Shown piece by piece: positions 27,761-37,122 of a stretch of 64,000 nucleotides of DNA. The stretch comes from Maribacter spongiicola (GTDB lineage Bacteria > Bacteroidota > Bacteroidia > Flavobacteriales > Flavobacteriaceae). Position 1 is the first letter of the stretch. Each line of letters starts with the position of its first letter. The DNA is taken from contig NZ_SOAY01000010.1 in NCBI RefSeq assembly GCF_004364165.1, positions 895,098-959,097 on the forward strand, given 5' to 3'. Under the pieces are notes generated by a model. It was not told the origin of the DNA. It did no database searches and saw nothing but the letters and a program-made list of their open reading frames with translations. Position numbers and translations under genes: made by a program.

Positions 27761-28993
27761 ATGGAGAATATTGCGTTAATTGAATCTTTCTCAGAGTTTA
27801 AGGACGATAAGTTCATAGACAGGGTAACATTGATGGCCATTTTAGAAGATGTTTTTAGAAATGCGCTGAAAAAGAAGTTTGGTTCAGATGATAACTTCGA
27901 TATAATTATCAACCCGGATAAAGGGGATTTAGAAATTTGGAGAAACCGAATTGTTGTTAACGATGGTGAGGTCGAAGAGCCAAATGAAGAAATTTCATTG
28001 TCTGCAGCTCGTAAAATTGAGCCAGATTTTGAAGTTGGTGAAGATGTGTCTGAAGAGGTTAAATTGATCGATCTTGGAAGAAGGGCTATTTTAGCTTTAC
28101 GTCAAAATCTTATTTCTAAGATTCATGAGCATGATAATACAACTATATATAAGCACTTTAAAGATTTAGAGGGCGAGATTTATACGGCAGAGGTGCATCA
28201 TATTCGTCATAAGGCGATTATTTTGTTAGATGACGAGGGTAATGAGATTATTTTACCAAAAGACAGACAAATACCTTCTGATTTTTTCAGAAAAGGAGAT
28301 AATGTAAGAGGTATTATTGAAAGTGTAGAATTGAAAGGTGCAAAACCTACCATTATAATGTCTAGAAGTTCACCTAAATTTTTGGAGCAATTATTCTTTC
28401 AAGAAATTCCAGAGGTGTTCGATGGTTTAATTACTGTTAAGAAAGTAGTAAGAATACCAGGTGAAAAGGCTAAGGTTGCTGTAGACTCTTATGATGATCG
28501 TATTGATCCTGTTGGTGCCTGTGTGGGTATGAAAGGTTCAAGAATTCACGGTATTGTTCGTGAATTAGGTAATGAAAATATCGATGTTATAAATTGGACT
28601 GCTAACCCACAATTGTTAGTGACCAGAGCATTGAGTCCGGCAAGAGTTTCTTCTGTTAAGTTAAACGAAGAGAAGAAAACGGCGCAAGTTTACTTAAAGC
28701 CTGAGGAGGTATCTAAGGCAATTGGTAGAGGTGGACATAATATTAGATTAGCCGGTCAATTGACTGGTTATGAGATAGATGTATTCCGCGAAGGAGTAGA
28801 GGAAGATGTTGAATTAACAGAATTCTCAGATGAAATCGATGCTTGGATTATTGAAGAATTTAAGAAGATCGGTTTTGATACCGCTCGTAGCGTCTTAGAA
28901 CAAGATGTTGCCGATTTGGTGAAACGTACAGATTTGGAAGAGGAAACAATTTTAGAAGTTGTGCGTATCCTAAAAGAAGAATTAGAAGATTAG
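27761..28993 (+). CDS. nusA: Transcription termination/antitermination factor NusA
   Basis: 410 residues. The N-terminal RNA-polymerase-binding domain (~1-130), S1 domain (~135-200; GEIYTAEVHHIRHKAIILL) and two KH domains (RIDPVGACVGMKGSRIHGIVRELGNENIDVI; EVSKAIGRGGHNIRLAGQLTGYEID) are complete. It ends at the acidic segment after KH2, without the AR repeats of E. coli NusA, as is usual in Bacteroidota. Modulates pausing, termination and antitermination, and may act on the hairpin in its own leader. Second gene of the operon. Confidence 0.98.
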   Translation: MENIALIESFSEFKDDKFIDRVTLMAILEDVFRNALKKKFGSDDNFDIIINPDKGDLEIWRNRIVVNDGEVEEPNEEISLSAARKIEPDFEVGEDVSEEVKLIDLGRRAILALRQNLISKIHEHDNTTIYKHFKDLEGEIYTAEVHHIRHKAIILLDDEGNEIILPKDRQIPSDFFRKGDNVRGIIESVELKGAKPTIIMSRSSPKFLEQLFFQEIPEVFDGLITVKKVVRIPGEKAKVAVDSYDDRIDPVGACVGMKGSRIHGIVRELGNENIDVINWTANPQLLVTRALSPARVSSVKLNEEKKTAQVYLKPEEVSKAIGRGGHNIRLAGQLTGYEIDVFREGVEEDVELTEFSDEIDAWIIEEFKKIGFDTARSVLEQDVADLVKRTDLEEETILEVVRILKEELED

Positions 28994-29035
28994 CTATATA
29001 TTAGCACTTAAATAAAAGAACGGGAATCAGTATTT

Positions 29036-31903
29036 ATGGCAGACAATGCGAAAATAAGGCTTAATAAAGTTCTTCGTGAACTTAATATTTCCTTGGATAG
29101 GGCAGTGGACTTTCTTAACGGAAAAGGACATGATGTGGAAGCGAGGCCTACCACAAAAATTTCCGATGATGTTTATCAGGTTTTGCTTGACGAATTCCAG
29201 ACGGATAAGAGTAAAAAAGTGGCATCAAAGGAAGTTGGTGAGGAGAAACGTAAGGAAAAAGAGGCAATTCGAGTTCGATTAGAAAAAGAACAAGAAGATC
29301 GTCGCTTGTCCCGTGAGCGAAGAAACCCTGAAACTGACGACAAAACTTTGGTAGGTAAAGTTGAACTTGCCGGTCCTAAAATGGTAGGTAAAATTGACCT
29401 GAATCCTAAGAAGAAGGTTGAAGAAGCTCCTGTTAAGGAAAATCCGAAAGTAGAGGTCAAGCCAACGCCTAAGGTTGAAGAAAAAACAGCTCCTACAGTA
29501 GAGATTAAGGAAACCCGAAAGGTTGTTTTGCCTGGTCCAAAAATAATATCTCAAGGGGTTAAGAAACCTGAGGTATCTAAAGAGCAACCAAAAGTTGAGA
29601 CTCCGAAAGTAGAGGCGCCAAAGGCAGAAGAGGTTAAAAAGGTAGAGGTTAATGCTGAAAAACCTAAGGAGCCTGTAGAAGAAGTTGCTCCTGAACCAGA
29701 AGCACCGAAAACTATAGAAACCCAATACCAGAAGTTGACTGGTCCTAAAATTGCTGGTGAGAAAATCGATCTTAGCAAGTTTGAGAAGCCTAAGAAAAAG
29801 AAAGAAGAGAAGAAACCGGCTGATAAAGCTGGTATTGATCGTAAAAAGAGACGTAGAAGAATTGTAACTAAGAATCCTTCAGGTCCTGGTCAAACTAGAG
29901 GTCCGGGTTCTGGTTCAGCTCCTCGTTCTGGAAATGCGGGAGATAGAAATAAAGGTAGAGGAAGATTTACGCCAGTTGCAAAGGTTGAGCCTACAGAAGA
30001 AGATGTACAAAAGCAGGTACGTGAAACCCTAGAGAAACTTCAAGGTAAGACTAAGAAGGGGAAGGGTGCTAAGTATAGAAGAAGCAAAAGAGATCAGCAC
30101 CGTGAGCAAACGGAAAAAGATCTTGAGCAACAGGAATTAGAGAACAAGGTTCTTAAAGTTACCGAGTTTGTTACTGCAACTGAAGTTGCAACTATGATGG
30201 GTGTTTCTACTACAGAGATTATTTCTGCATGTATGTCTTTAGGTATCATGGTAACTATGAATCAGCGTTTAGATGCAGAAACATTGTCAATCGTTGCTGA
30301 AGAATTTGGGTATGAGGTGGATTTTGTTAATGCAGATATCGAAGAAAGCATCGTTGAAGAGAAAGATGCTCCTGAAGATTTAAAACATAGAGCTCCTATT
30401 GTAACGGTAATGGGTCACGTGGATCACGGTAAAACATCTTTATTGGATTACATTCGTAAAGAAAACGTTATTGCCGGTGAAAGTGGTGGTATTACACAAC
30501 ACATTGGTGCATATGGGGTTACCTTAGAAAAAGGAGAGCGAATAGCTTTCTTAGATACACCAGGTCACGAGGCGTTTACCGCGATGCGTGCTAGGGGTGC
30601 TCAAGTTACCGATATTGCAATTATTGTAGTTGCTGCCGATGATGATATCATGCCGCAAACGAAAGAGGCAATTAGCCACGCACAAGCTGCTGGTGTGCCA
30701 ATTATATTTGCGATAAATAAAATTGATAAGTCTACTGCTAACCCTGATAAGATTAAAGAAGGTTTAGCTCAAATGAACTTGTTAGTAGAAGATTGGGGAG
30801 GTAAAATACAATCGCACGATATTTCTGCCAAAACTGGTTTGGGTGTAAAAGAGTTATTAGAAAAAGTATTGCTTGAAGCTGAATTGTTAGAGTTAAAAGC
30901 AAATCCTAATAAAAAAGCTACAGGTACTGTTGTAGAAGCTTTCTTAGATAAAGGTAAAGGATATGTTTCTACTGTTTTAGTACAGTCTGGAACACTTAAA
31001 ATTGGAGATTATGTATTGGCTGGTACCACTAGTGGTAAGATTAAGGCAATGCAAGATGAAAGAGGTAATATCGTAAAAGAAGCCGGGCCGTCTACACCGA
31101 TATCAATATTAGGTCTTGATGGTGCTTCTCAAGCAGGTGATAAGTTCTATGTATTAGAAGATGAACGTGAGGCAAAACAAATTGCTTCAAGAAGATCTCA
31201 ATTACAGCGTGAGCAATCTGTAAGAACACAACGTCATATTACACTTGATGAAATCGGACGTAGAATTGCCTTGGGTGATTTCAAAGAGCTTAACATTATT
31301 CTTAAAGGTGATGTTGATGGTTCGGTTGAAGCGCTTACAGATTCTTTCCAGAAATTATCTACCGATGAAATTCAGGTAAATATTATTCATAAAGCAGTTG
31401 GTCCTATTACAGAATCAGATGTGCTATTAGCTTCTGCTTCAGACGCAGTTATTATTGGTTTTAATGTAAGACCAATGGGTAATGCTAAAGCTATTGCTGA
31501 AAAAGAGGAAATTGATATCCGTATGTATTCTATTATATATGCTGCAATCAATGATCTTAAAGATGCGATGGAAGGAATGTTGTCTCCTGAAATGAAAGAA
31601 GAGATTTCTGGTACAGCTGAGATAAGAGAAACATTCAAGATTTCTAAAATTGGTACCATTGCAGGTTGTATGGTTACTAGTGGTAAAATCTTTAGAAATT
31701 CTAATATTCGATTAATACGTGATGGTGTAGTAATATACACTGGTACATTATCTTCGTTGAAACGATTCAAAGATGATGTTAGGGAAGTTGCAAAAGGATA
31801 TGACTGTGGACTTCAAATTAAGAATTACAATGATATCGTTGAAGGTGACATCGTAGAAGCTTTCCAAGAAGTTGCGGTAAAAAAGAAGTTGAAATCTAAA
31901 TAG
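29036..31903 (+). CDS. infB: Translation initiation factor IF-2
   Basis: 955-residue GTPase that brings initiator tRNA to the 30S subunit. A short N-terminal helical module ([21 protein letters not shown]) is followed by a long Lys/Glu/Pro-rich low-complexity linker (~80-330), a second IF2N module, then the G domain: [16 protein letters not shown] (G1) near residue 460, [15 protein letters not shown] (G3), NKIDK (G4). Domains II-IV follow to the C-terminus. Long charged linkers are usual in IF-2. Third gene of rimP-nusA-infB, 42 bp after nusA; the operon ends at the hairpin at 31947. Confidence 0.98.
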   Translation: MADNAKIRLNKVLRELNISLDRAVDFLNGKGHDVEARPTTKISDDVYQVLLDEFQTDKSKKVASKEVGEEKRKEKEAIRVRLEKEQEDRRLSRERRNPETDDKTLVGKVELAGPKMVGKIDLNPKKKVEEAPVKENPKVEVKPTPKVEEKTAPTVEIKETRKVVLPGPKIISQGVKKPEVSKEQPKVETPKVEAPKAEEVKKVEVNAEKPKEPVEEVAPEPEAPKTIETQYQKLTGPKIAGEKIDLSKFEKPKKKKEEKKPADKAGIDRKKRRRRIVTKNPSGPGQTRGPGSGSAPRSGNAGDRNKGRGRFTPVAKVEPTEEDVQKQVRETLEKLQGKTKKGKGAKYRRSKRDQHREQTEKDLEQQELENKVLKVTEFVTATEVATMMGVSTTEIISACMSLGIMVTMNQRLDAETLSIVAEEFGYEVDFVNADIEESIVEEKDAPEDLKHRAPIVTVMGHVDHGKTSLLDYIRKENVIAGESGGITQHIGAYGVTLEKGERIAFLDTPGHEAFTAMRARGAQVTDIAIIVVAADDDIMPQTKEAISHAQAAGVPIIFAINKIDKSTANPDKIKEGLAQMNLLVEDWGGKIQSHDISAKTGLGVKELLEKVLLEAELLELKANPNKKATGTVVEAFLDKGKGYVSTVLVQSGTLKIGDYVLAGTTSGKIKAMQDERGNIVKEAGPSTPISILGLDGASQAGDKFYVLEDEREAKQIASRRSQLQREQSVRTQRHITLDEIGRRIALGDFKELNIILKGDVDGSVEALTDSFQKLSTDEIQVNIIHKAVGPITESDVLLASASDAVIIGFNVRPMGNAKAIAEKEEIDIRMYSIIYAAINDLKDAMEGMLSPEMKEEISGTAEIRETFKISKIGTIAGCMVTSGKIFRNSNIRLIRDGVVIYTGTLSSLKRFKDDVREVAKGYDCGLQIKNYNDIVEGDIVEAFQEVAVKKKLKSK

Positions 31904-31946
31904 ATTCTAAAAAAGTTGATATTTTATATTACTTTGAAAATAAGCA

Positions 31947-31977
31947 AAAAAAATCGACCTATTTGGTCGATTTTTTT
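31947..31977. terminator. Bidirectional terminator between infB and SPOR gene
   Basis: AAAAAAATCGACC / GGTCGATTTTTTT, perfect 13-bp stem, TATTT loop. The stop codon of the leftward SPOR gene lies in the loop, so its last codons are encoded by one arm. Confidence 0.93.
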
Positions 31978-32330
31978 GGTTTTAATAACATAGCATCCGG
32001 GTACTTTATTCTTACTTCATTAAACTTTCGTTCGGCATCTAATTTCGAAGTAAATCTACCTACTCTAACTCGGTATGTTGGTGAGTCAAAATCTATTTTT
32101 GAAGACAAATCAGGAAAATCCTCTTCTACATTTGCTTTTATTGTTTGTGCTTTGGCGTAGTTTCCAAAACCAACCTGTATTCTATAATATTCATTATTGC
32201 TTAGAGAAGATTTATAGATTTCTAGCAATTGGTCAATTTTCGGGTTTTGTTCAATGTTAACATTTGCACCTTGCGCATAGCTAAAGTGAGCAAAACAAGC
32301 AAAAACTACGATGGTACTTAGAATTTTCAT
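31959..32330 (-). CDS. Exported SPOR-domain protein
   Basis: 123 residues. MKILSTIVVFACFAHFSYAQ is a signal peptide. After a ~25-residue helical segment comes a SPOR domain (YYRIQVGFGNYAKAQTIKANVE; TYRVRVGRFTSKLDAERKFNEVRIKYPDAMLL), the RNP-like fold that binds denuded peptidoglycan glycan strands at division sites. It has no enzymatic domain, so it may target or sense septal peptidoglycan in the periplasm. Monocistronic. Confidence 0.88.
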   Translation of the reverse strand: MKILSTIVVFACFAHFSYAQGANVNIEQNPKIDQLLEIYKSSLSNNEYYRIQVGFGNYAKAQTIKANVEEDFPDLSSKIDFDSPTYRVRVGRFTSKLDAERKFNEVRIKYPDAMLLKPKKSTK

Positions 32331-32361
32331 AACCTATTTTTAATTTTATTTCCGTTACTGA

Positions 32362-32390
32362 CAAAAGTAATTTATTAAGGATCAAACAAA
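32362..32390 (-). promoter_or_regulatory. Possible promoter of the SPOR gene
   Basis: Minus strand TTTG (32387-32390), 17 bp, TACTTTTG (32362-32369). The -7 box matches TAnnTTTG; spacing is two bases short of ideal. Confidence 0.45.
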
Positions 32391-32445
32391 TAAATCAGGA
32401 TCTATTTAGAATATTTCTAAATTGTAAATTATAGATACATTAACA

Positions 32446-32476
32446 TTTTGCGAATAAAGTCTATGTCGTATTTTTG
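32446..32476 (+). promoter_or_regulatory. Promoter of the act-cox respiratory operon
   Basis: TTTTG (32446-32450), 18 bp, TATTTTTG (32469-32476), followed by about 80 nt of leader before actA. Good match to the Bacteroidota consensus; no second promoter of similar quality was noticed in the short gaps of the operon. Confidence 0.65.
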
Positions 32477-32561
32477 TATTCGATTTAGGCATTTGGTGGA
32501 TTATAATTGGTTTCATCTATGACCAAAATCATGCCAAGATTCCGATAGAAATATTCGATAT

Positions 32562-33932
32562 ATGAAAAAGGTTCCAAACCGAAATCAGTTTTCTAAAATT
32601 TTAGGTTTATCCCTAATAGCATTTTTGCTTTTTGTAAGTCCGTTAATAGCGCAGGATGAACCTGCTTCCGAAGCTGCAACTACCGAGGTAGCGGCTGATG
32701 CGGGAGACGCTAAAAATGGTAAAGCTTTGTTCAATCAGAACTGTGCTGCCTGTCATGCGTTAAATCGTAAGATGACCGGGCCTGCATTGGAAAATGTAGA
32801 AAGTAGACTAAGTGAAGATGAAGGCTTAGGTAAAGAATGGTTGTATGCTTGGATTAAGAATAGTCCTGGTGTTATTAAATCAGGAGATGCTTATGCTAAC
32901 AAAATTTATGCAGAGTACAATCAGGCTGCAATGACAGCTTTTCCAACGTTAACTAATAGTGATATTGACGATATATTAGCGTATACCGCTGCTGCTCCAG
33001 CTGCTGCACCTGCCGCTGTTGCAGGTGATGTTCAGACTGCTGCTGCAACTGGTGGTTCTGCCGGTGTTTCTAACGAGATTATTTTAGGTGCTTTGGTGCT
33101 TGTATTTGGTTTGTTGGTAGTTATGTTGTTGTTGGTGAATAAAACTCTACAGCGTATAGCTCAGGCAAACGGTATTATTGTTGAGAAAGATAAAGCAGCG
33201 AAAAGAACTCCAATTTGGAAAGCTTTTGCGCAAAATCAATTTTTGGTTTTGGTTACCGCGATTGTTTTATTGCTGGGTAGTGCTTATTTTGCTTATGGTT
33301 GGATGATGCAAGTTGGTGTTGATCAAGGTTACGCGCCTATTCAGCCAATACATTACTCGCATAAAATTCATGCCGGTGATAATAAGATTGAGTGTAAGTA
33401 CTGTCACTCTTCGGCAAGAGTATCTAAGCATTCGGGTATTCCGTCTTTAAACGTATGTATGAATTGTCATAAATCAATTTATGAGTATACTGGTAATCCA
33501 GAAGGTCCTTCGCAAGAAGATTTAGAAAATGGTTATACAAATGAGTTCTACACTGGTGAGATTAAGAAATTATATAAAGCAGTTGGTTGGGATGAAGAAG
33601 GTCAGAAATATACTGGCGAAAGTCAGCCTGTAGAATGGGTTAGAATTCATAACCTACCTGATTTTGCTTATTTCAATCACTCTCAACACGTTTCTGTTGC
33701 GGGTGTTGAATGTCAAACTTGTCATGGTCCTGTTGAGGAAATGGAAATTATGTATCAGTACTCTCCATTAACAATGGGGTGGTGTATTGACTGTCATAGA
33801 GAAACAAACGTGAAAGTTGAGGGTAATGAGTATTACGAAAAAATTCATGCTGAGCTATCTAAGAAGTACGGTGTAGAGAATTTAACAGCTGCTCAATTGG
33901 GTGGACTGGAATGTGGTAAATGTCACTATTAA
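32562..33932 (+). CDS. actA: ActA, cytochrome c subunit of alternative complex III, with an extra N-terminal monoheme domain
   Basis: 456 residues. A signal/anchor segment (~12-30) is followed by a monoheme cytochrome c domain with CAACH at 61 and Met ligand candidates, a Pro/Ala linker, a TM segment (~170-192) and a second TM (~222-245). The pentaheme ActA domain then has CxxCH at 278, 299, 384, 408 and 451. Six heme sites in all, against five in the classical ActA. ActA takes electrons from the quinol-oxidising core (ActB/ActC) and passes them toward the oxidase; the fused monoheme domain may be the outgoing shuttle. First gene of the operon. Confidence 0.95.
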   Translation: MKKVPNRNQFSKILGLSLIAFLLFVSPLIAQDEPASEAATTEVAADAGDAKNGKALFNQNCAACHALNRKMTGPALENVESRLSEDEGLGKEWLYAWIKNSPGVIKSGDAYANKIYAEYNQAAMTAFPTLTNSDIDDILAYTAAAPAAAPAAVAGDVQTAAATGGSAGVSNEIILGALVLVFGLLVVMLLLVNKTLQRIAQANGIIVEKDKAAKRTPIWKAFAQNQFLVLVTAIVLLLGSAYFAYGWMMQVGVDQGYAPIQPIHYSHKIHAGDNKIECKYCHSSARVSKHSGIPSLNVCMNCHKSIYEYTGNPEGPSQEDLENGYTNEFYTGEIKKLYKAVGWDEEGQKYTGESQPVEWVRIHNLPDFAYFNHSQHVSVAGVECQTCHGPVEEMEIMYQYSPLTMGWCIDCHRETNVKVEGNEYYEKIHAELSKKYGVENLTAAQLGGLECGKCHY

Positions 33933-33967
33933 TAATAATTTAAAGAAGCTAATTACAGATAATACGT

Positions 33968-36900
33968 ATGGCATCAAACAAAAAATATTGGAAGAACGAG
34001 GCGGAGTTAAATCCTAACGATTCCATTGTTGAGACGCTAAAGCAGAACGAATTTGTAGAGCAGATTCCTGTGGATGATTTCTTGGGTGACAAGGAAACTT
34101 TGTCTAATACAAGTACAAATCGTAGAGATTTCTTGAAGTATGTAGGGTTTAGTACCGCAGCAGCTTCATTGGCAGCATGTGAAGGTCCGGTTGTAAAATC
34201 GATTCCTTATGTGGTATTGCCAGAAAATATAGTGCCTGGTGTTGCAAATTATTACGCAACAACTATTGCTAACGGATTTGATTTTGCAAGTATCTTGATC
34301 AAAACACGTGAAGGTCGTCCTATTAAAGTTGAGAATAATACCTTGGCTAAAACTGGTGGTTCGGCAAATGCAAGAGTGCAAGGTTCTGTTCTTTCGTTAT
34401 ATGATAGTACAAGATTGCAGGGACCATTGGCTAATGGTGAGCCTGTAGAGTGGGATGTGTTGAATGCAGCGGTAAAAGCTAAAATGGGCGCACTGAAGGG
34501 TTCGGCTAAAAAAATAGCTATTCTTACGCAAACATATGCTAGTCCGTCAACAGATCGTTTAATGGCTGACCTTGTTGCTGCCAACGAGAATGTCGTTCAT
34601 GTAACTTATGATGCTATTTCTGAAGATGCTGCTTTAACTGCATTTGAAAATAAATATGGTGAACGTGCTTTTGCTGATTACGATTTTGAGAAAGCAGGTC
34701 TGATAGTATCTTTTGGTGCTGATTTTATTGCCGACTGGCAAGGTGGTGGTTATGATGCAGGATATTCTAGAGGTCGTGTGCCTAAGAATGGTAAAATGTC
34801 TAGACACGTACAATTAGAGGCGAATATGTCTTTAACCGGTGCAAATGCAGATAAGCGTGTGGCTATGAAGCCAAGTGCTCAAAAGGTTGTTTTGGCTAAA
34901 TTATATGGAAAACTAAACGGTACTTCAGTAGGTGGTAACACTTCTGAGTATGATGCTTTGGTTGATGCCATAGCTACAGAAATAAAGAAGGCAGGTTCAA
35001 GTGCAGTCGTTGTGACTGGTTTGGACGATGTTAATGCTCAAACAGTTGTTTTGGCAATTAATGAAATGCTGTCTAGTAAGGCTTACGATGTTGCGGCTCC
35101 TAAGTATATTAGAAAAGGTAATGTAAAGGCGGTTAATGCTCTTATTGCCGATATGAAGGCTGGTAGAGTTGGTGCTTTGTTGATGGACGGTGTAAATCCT
35201 GTTTATTCTTTGCCGAATGCTGCGGACTTCAAAGAAGGTTTGGAAAAAGTTGACCTTTCGGTAGCTTTCTCTACAAACTGGAATGAAACTACCGAGGTTG
35301 TGCAGTATGTGGGTGCAACAAACCACTATTTGGAATCATGGGGAGATATTCATATTAAAAAGGGTCATTATAGTTTGATGCAACCTACTATTAAAGAATT
35401 ATTTGATACAAAGCAGTTTCAAACAGTAGTTTTGGAATTACTAGGAAGCGAGCAAACGTATTATGATTATATTAAAGATACTTGGTCAAACTCTGTTTTA
35501 AATGGAGCTAGTTGGAACCAAGCATTACAAGACGGTGTTTTCAGTGCTGACACTATGGTGGTTGACGCCGAGGGTGCTGCACAGAATATAGTGGCATCAG
35601 TAGTGGAGCCTACTGAAGTTGTATCAAATACTTCAATGGCTTCGGCTGTTCGTAGTTTGGCAAATACCACTAGTGATGGAATGGAACTTACTTTGTATTC
35701 AAAAGTTGGTATGGGTGATGGTCAGCAAGCAAGTAACCCTTGGTTGCAAGAATTCCCTGATCCAATTACAAGAGTATCTTGGGATAACTATGTTACTATT
35801 TCTAAGGCCGATGCTGTTGAGCTAGGTGTGGAAAATGTAAATGTCGCAAATGGCGGTATGGACGGTAACTATGTGAAGCTTACGGTAAATGGAGTAAGTA
35901 TTGAGCAAGTTCCGGTTGTTGTTCAGCCAGGTCAGGCAAAAGGTACTGTAGGTCTTTCTTTTGGTTACGGTAAGAAAGTTGGATTGAAAGAAGATATGCA
36001 AACTGGGGTTAACGCCTTTACGTTGTATGATGGTTTTAATGCTAATCAATCTGTAAGTATAGAAAAAGTTGCAGGTAACCATGAGTTTGCTTGTATTCAA
36101 TTACATAAAACCCTAATGGGTAGAGGAGATATCATTAAGGAAACTACCTTAGAGATATTCAATACTAAAAATCATGCTGAGTGGAACGAGGTTCCTGTGG
36201 TTTCTTTAGATCACCAAGAGGTTCCTGCAACATCCGTTGATTTATGGGATAGCTTTGATCGTACCATTGGGCATCACTTTAATATGTCAATCGACTTAAA
36301 TGCTTGTACCGGTTGTGGTTCATGTGTTATCGCTTGTCATGCTGAAAATAACGTACCAGTTGTTGGTAAGGCCGAAGTAAGAAAATCAAGAGATATGCAT
36401 TGGTTGCGTATCGATAGATACTATTCTTCGGAAGAAACTTTTGAAGGTGACAACGAGAAGAAAGATGGTTTTGATGGCTTATTTGGTGATGCTGGTTCAC
36501 TAGGCGGTTTTGGGGAGTTAGAAGATCCTTCAGCAAATCCTCAAGTTGCTTTTCAACCTGTAATGTGTCAACACTGTAACCATGCACCATGTGAAACTGT
36601 TTGTCCTGTAGCGGCAACATCACACGGTAGACAAGGTCAGAATCAAATGGCTTACAACAGATGTGTAGGTACAAGATATTGTGCAAACAACTGTCCGTAT
36701 AAAGTACGTAGATTTAACTGGTTCTTGTATAATAACAATGATGAGTTCGATTTCCATATGAATAACGATTTGGGTAAAATGGTATTGAACCCAGATGTAA
36801 ATGTTCGTTCTAGAGGTGTTATCGAGAAATGTTCTATGTGTATTCAAAAAACACAAAAAACTATTCTTGATGCTAAAAGAGATGGGCGTGTTATTGTTGA

Positions 36901-37090
36901 TGGAGAATTCCAAACAGCTTGTTCTTCTGCATGTAGTAATGGAGCCATTGTATTTGGGGATATTAATGATGAGAAGAGTAAAGTAGCAGAATTAAAATCG
37001 AGTGACCGTATGTACCATTTATTGGAGCATGTAGGTACTCAACCAAATGTTTTCTATCACGTTAAGGTTAGAAACACCAACGAAGCATAA
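33968..37090 (+). CDS. actB: ActB, iron-sulfur/molybdopterin-oxidoreductase-like subunit of alternative complex III
   Basis: 1040 residues. Unlike most Tat proteins, the twin-arginine motif is internal: NRRDFLKYVGFSTAAASLAAC at about 52-72, ending in a lipobox-like Cys, as known for ActB. The first ~700 residues form a molybdopterin-oxidoreductase-like domain; in characterised complexes it carries no molybdenum cofactor. The C-terminal ferredoxin part has four Cys clusters: CTGCGSC at 780, CQHCNHAPC at 867, CVGTRYCANNCP at about 899, and CSMC at 955 with a later CSSAC. These fit three [4Fe-4S] and one [3Fe-4S] centre that receive electrons from quinol at ActC. Confidence 0.96.
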   Translation: MASNKKYWKNEAELNPNDSIVETLKQNEFVEQIPVDDFLGDKETLSNTSTNRRDFLKYVGFSTAAASLAACEGPVVKSIPYVVLPENIVPGVANYYATTIANGFDFASILIKTREGRPIKVENNTLAKTGGSANARVQGSVLSLYDSTRLQGPLANGEPVEWDVLNAAVKAKMGALKGSAKKIAILTQTYASPSTDRLMADLVAANENVVHVTYDAISEDAALTAFENKYGERAFADYDFEKAGLIVSFGADFIADWQGGGYDAGYSRGRVPKNGKMSRHVQLEANMSLTGANADKRVAMKPSAQKVVLAKLYGKLNGTSVGGNTSEYDALVDAIATEIKKAGSSAVVVTGLDDVNAQTVVLAINEMLSSKAYDVAAPKYIRKGNVKAVNALIADMKAGRVGALLMDGVNPVYSLPNAADFKEGLEKVDLSVAFSTNWNETTEVVQYVGATNHYLESWGDIHIKKGHYSLMQPTIKELFDTKQFQTVVLELLGSEQTYYDYIKDTWSNSVLNGASWNQALQDGVFSADTMVVDAEGAAQNIVASVVEPTEVVSNTSMASAVRSLANTTSDGMELTLYSKVGMGDGQQASNPWLQEFPDPITRVSWDNYVTISKADAVELGVENVNVANGGMDGNYVKLTVNGVSIEQVPVVVQPGQAKGTVGLSFGYGKKVGLKEDMQTGVNAFTLYDGFNANQSVSIEKVAGNHEFACIQLHKTLMGRGDIIKETTLEIFNTKNHAEWNEVPVVSLDHQEVPATSVDLWDSFDRTIGHHFNMSIDLNACTGCGSCVIACHAENNVPVVGKAEVRKSRDMHWLRIDRYYSSEETFEGDNEKKDGFDGLFGDAGSLGGFGELEDPSANPQVAFQPVMCQHCNHAPCETVCPVAATSHGRQGQNQMAYNRCVGTRYCANNCPYKVRRFNWFLYNNNDEFDFHMNNDLGKMVLNPDVNVRSRGVIEKCSMCIQKTQKTILDAKRDGRVIVDGEFQTACSSACSNGAIVFGDINDEKSKVAELKSSDRMYHLLEHVGTQPNVFYHVKVRNTNEA

Positions 37091-37122
37091 ACAATAGAAG
37101 AAAGTAATTATAACAAAAGTCT

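Noticed and set aside
29279-29725. 148-residue minus-strand frame within infB
   Set aside because: Antisense of the low-complexity Lys/Glu/Pro linker of IF-2; composition bias explains the open frame.
36327-36913. Minus-strand frames opposite actB (119 and 97 residues)
   Set aside because: Shadows of the Cys-rich ferredoxin region; no start context and the actB frame is certain.
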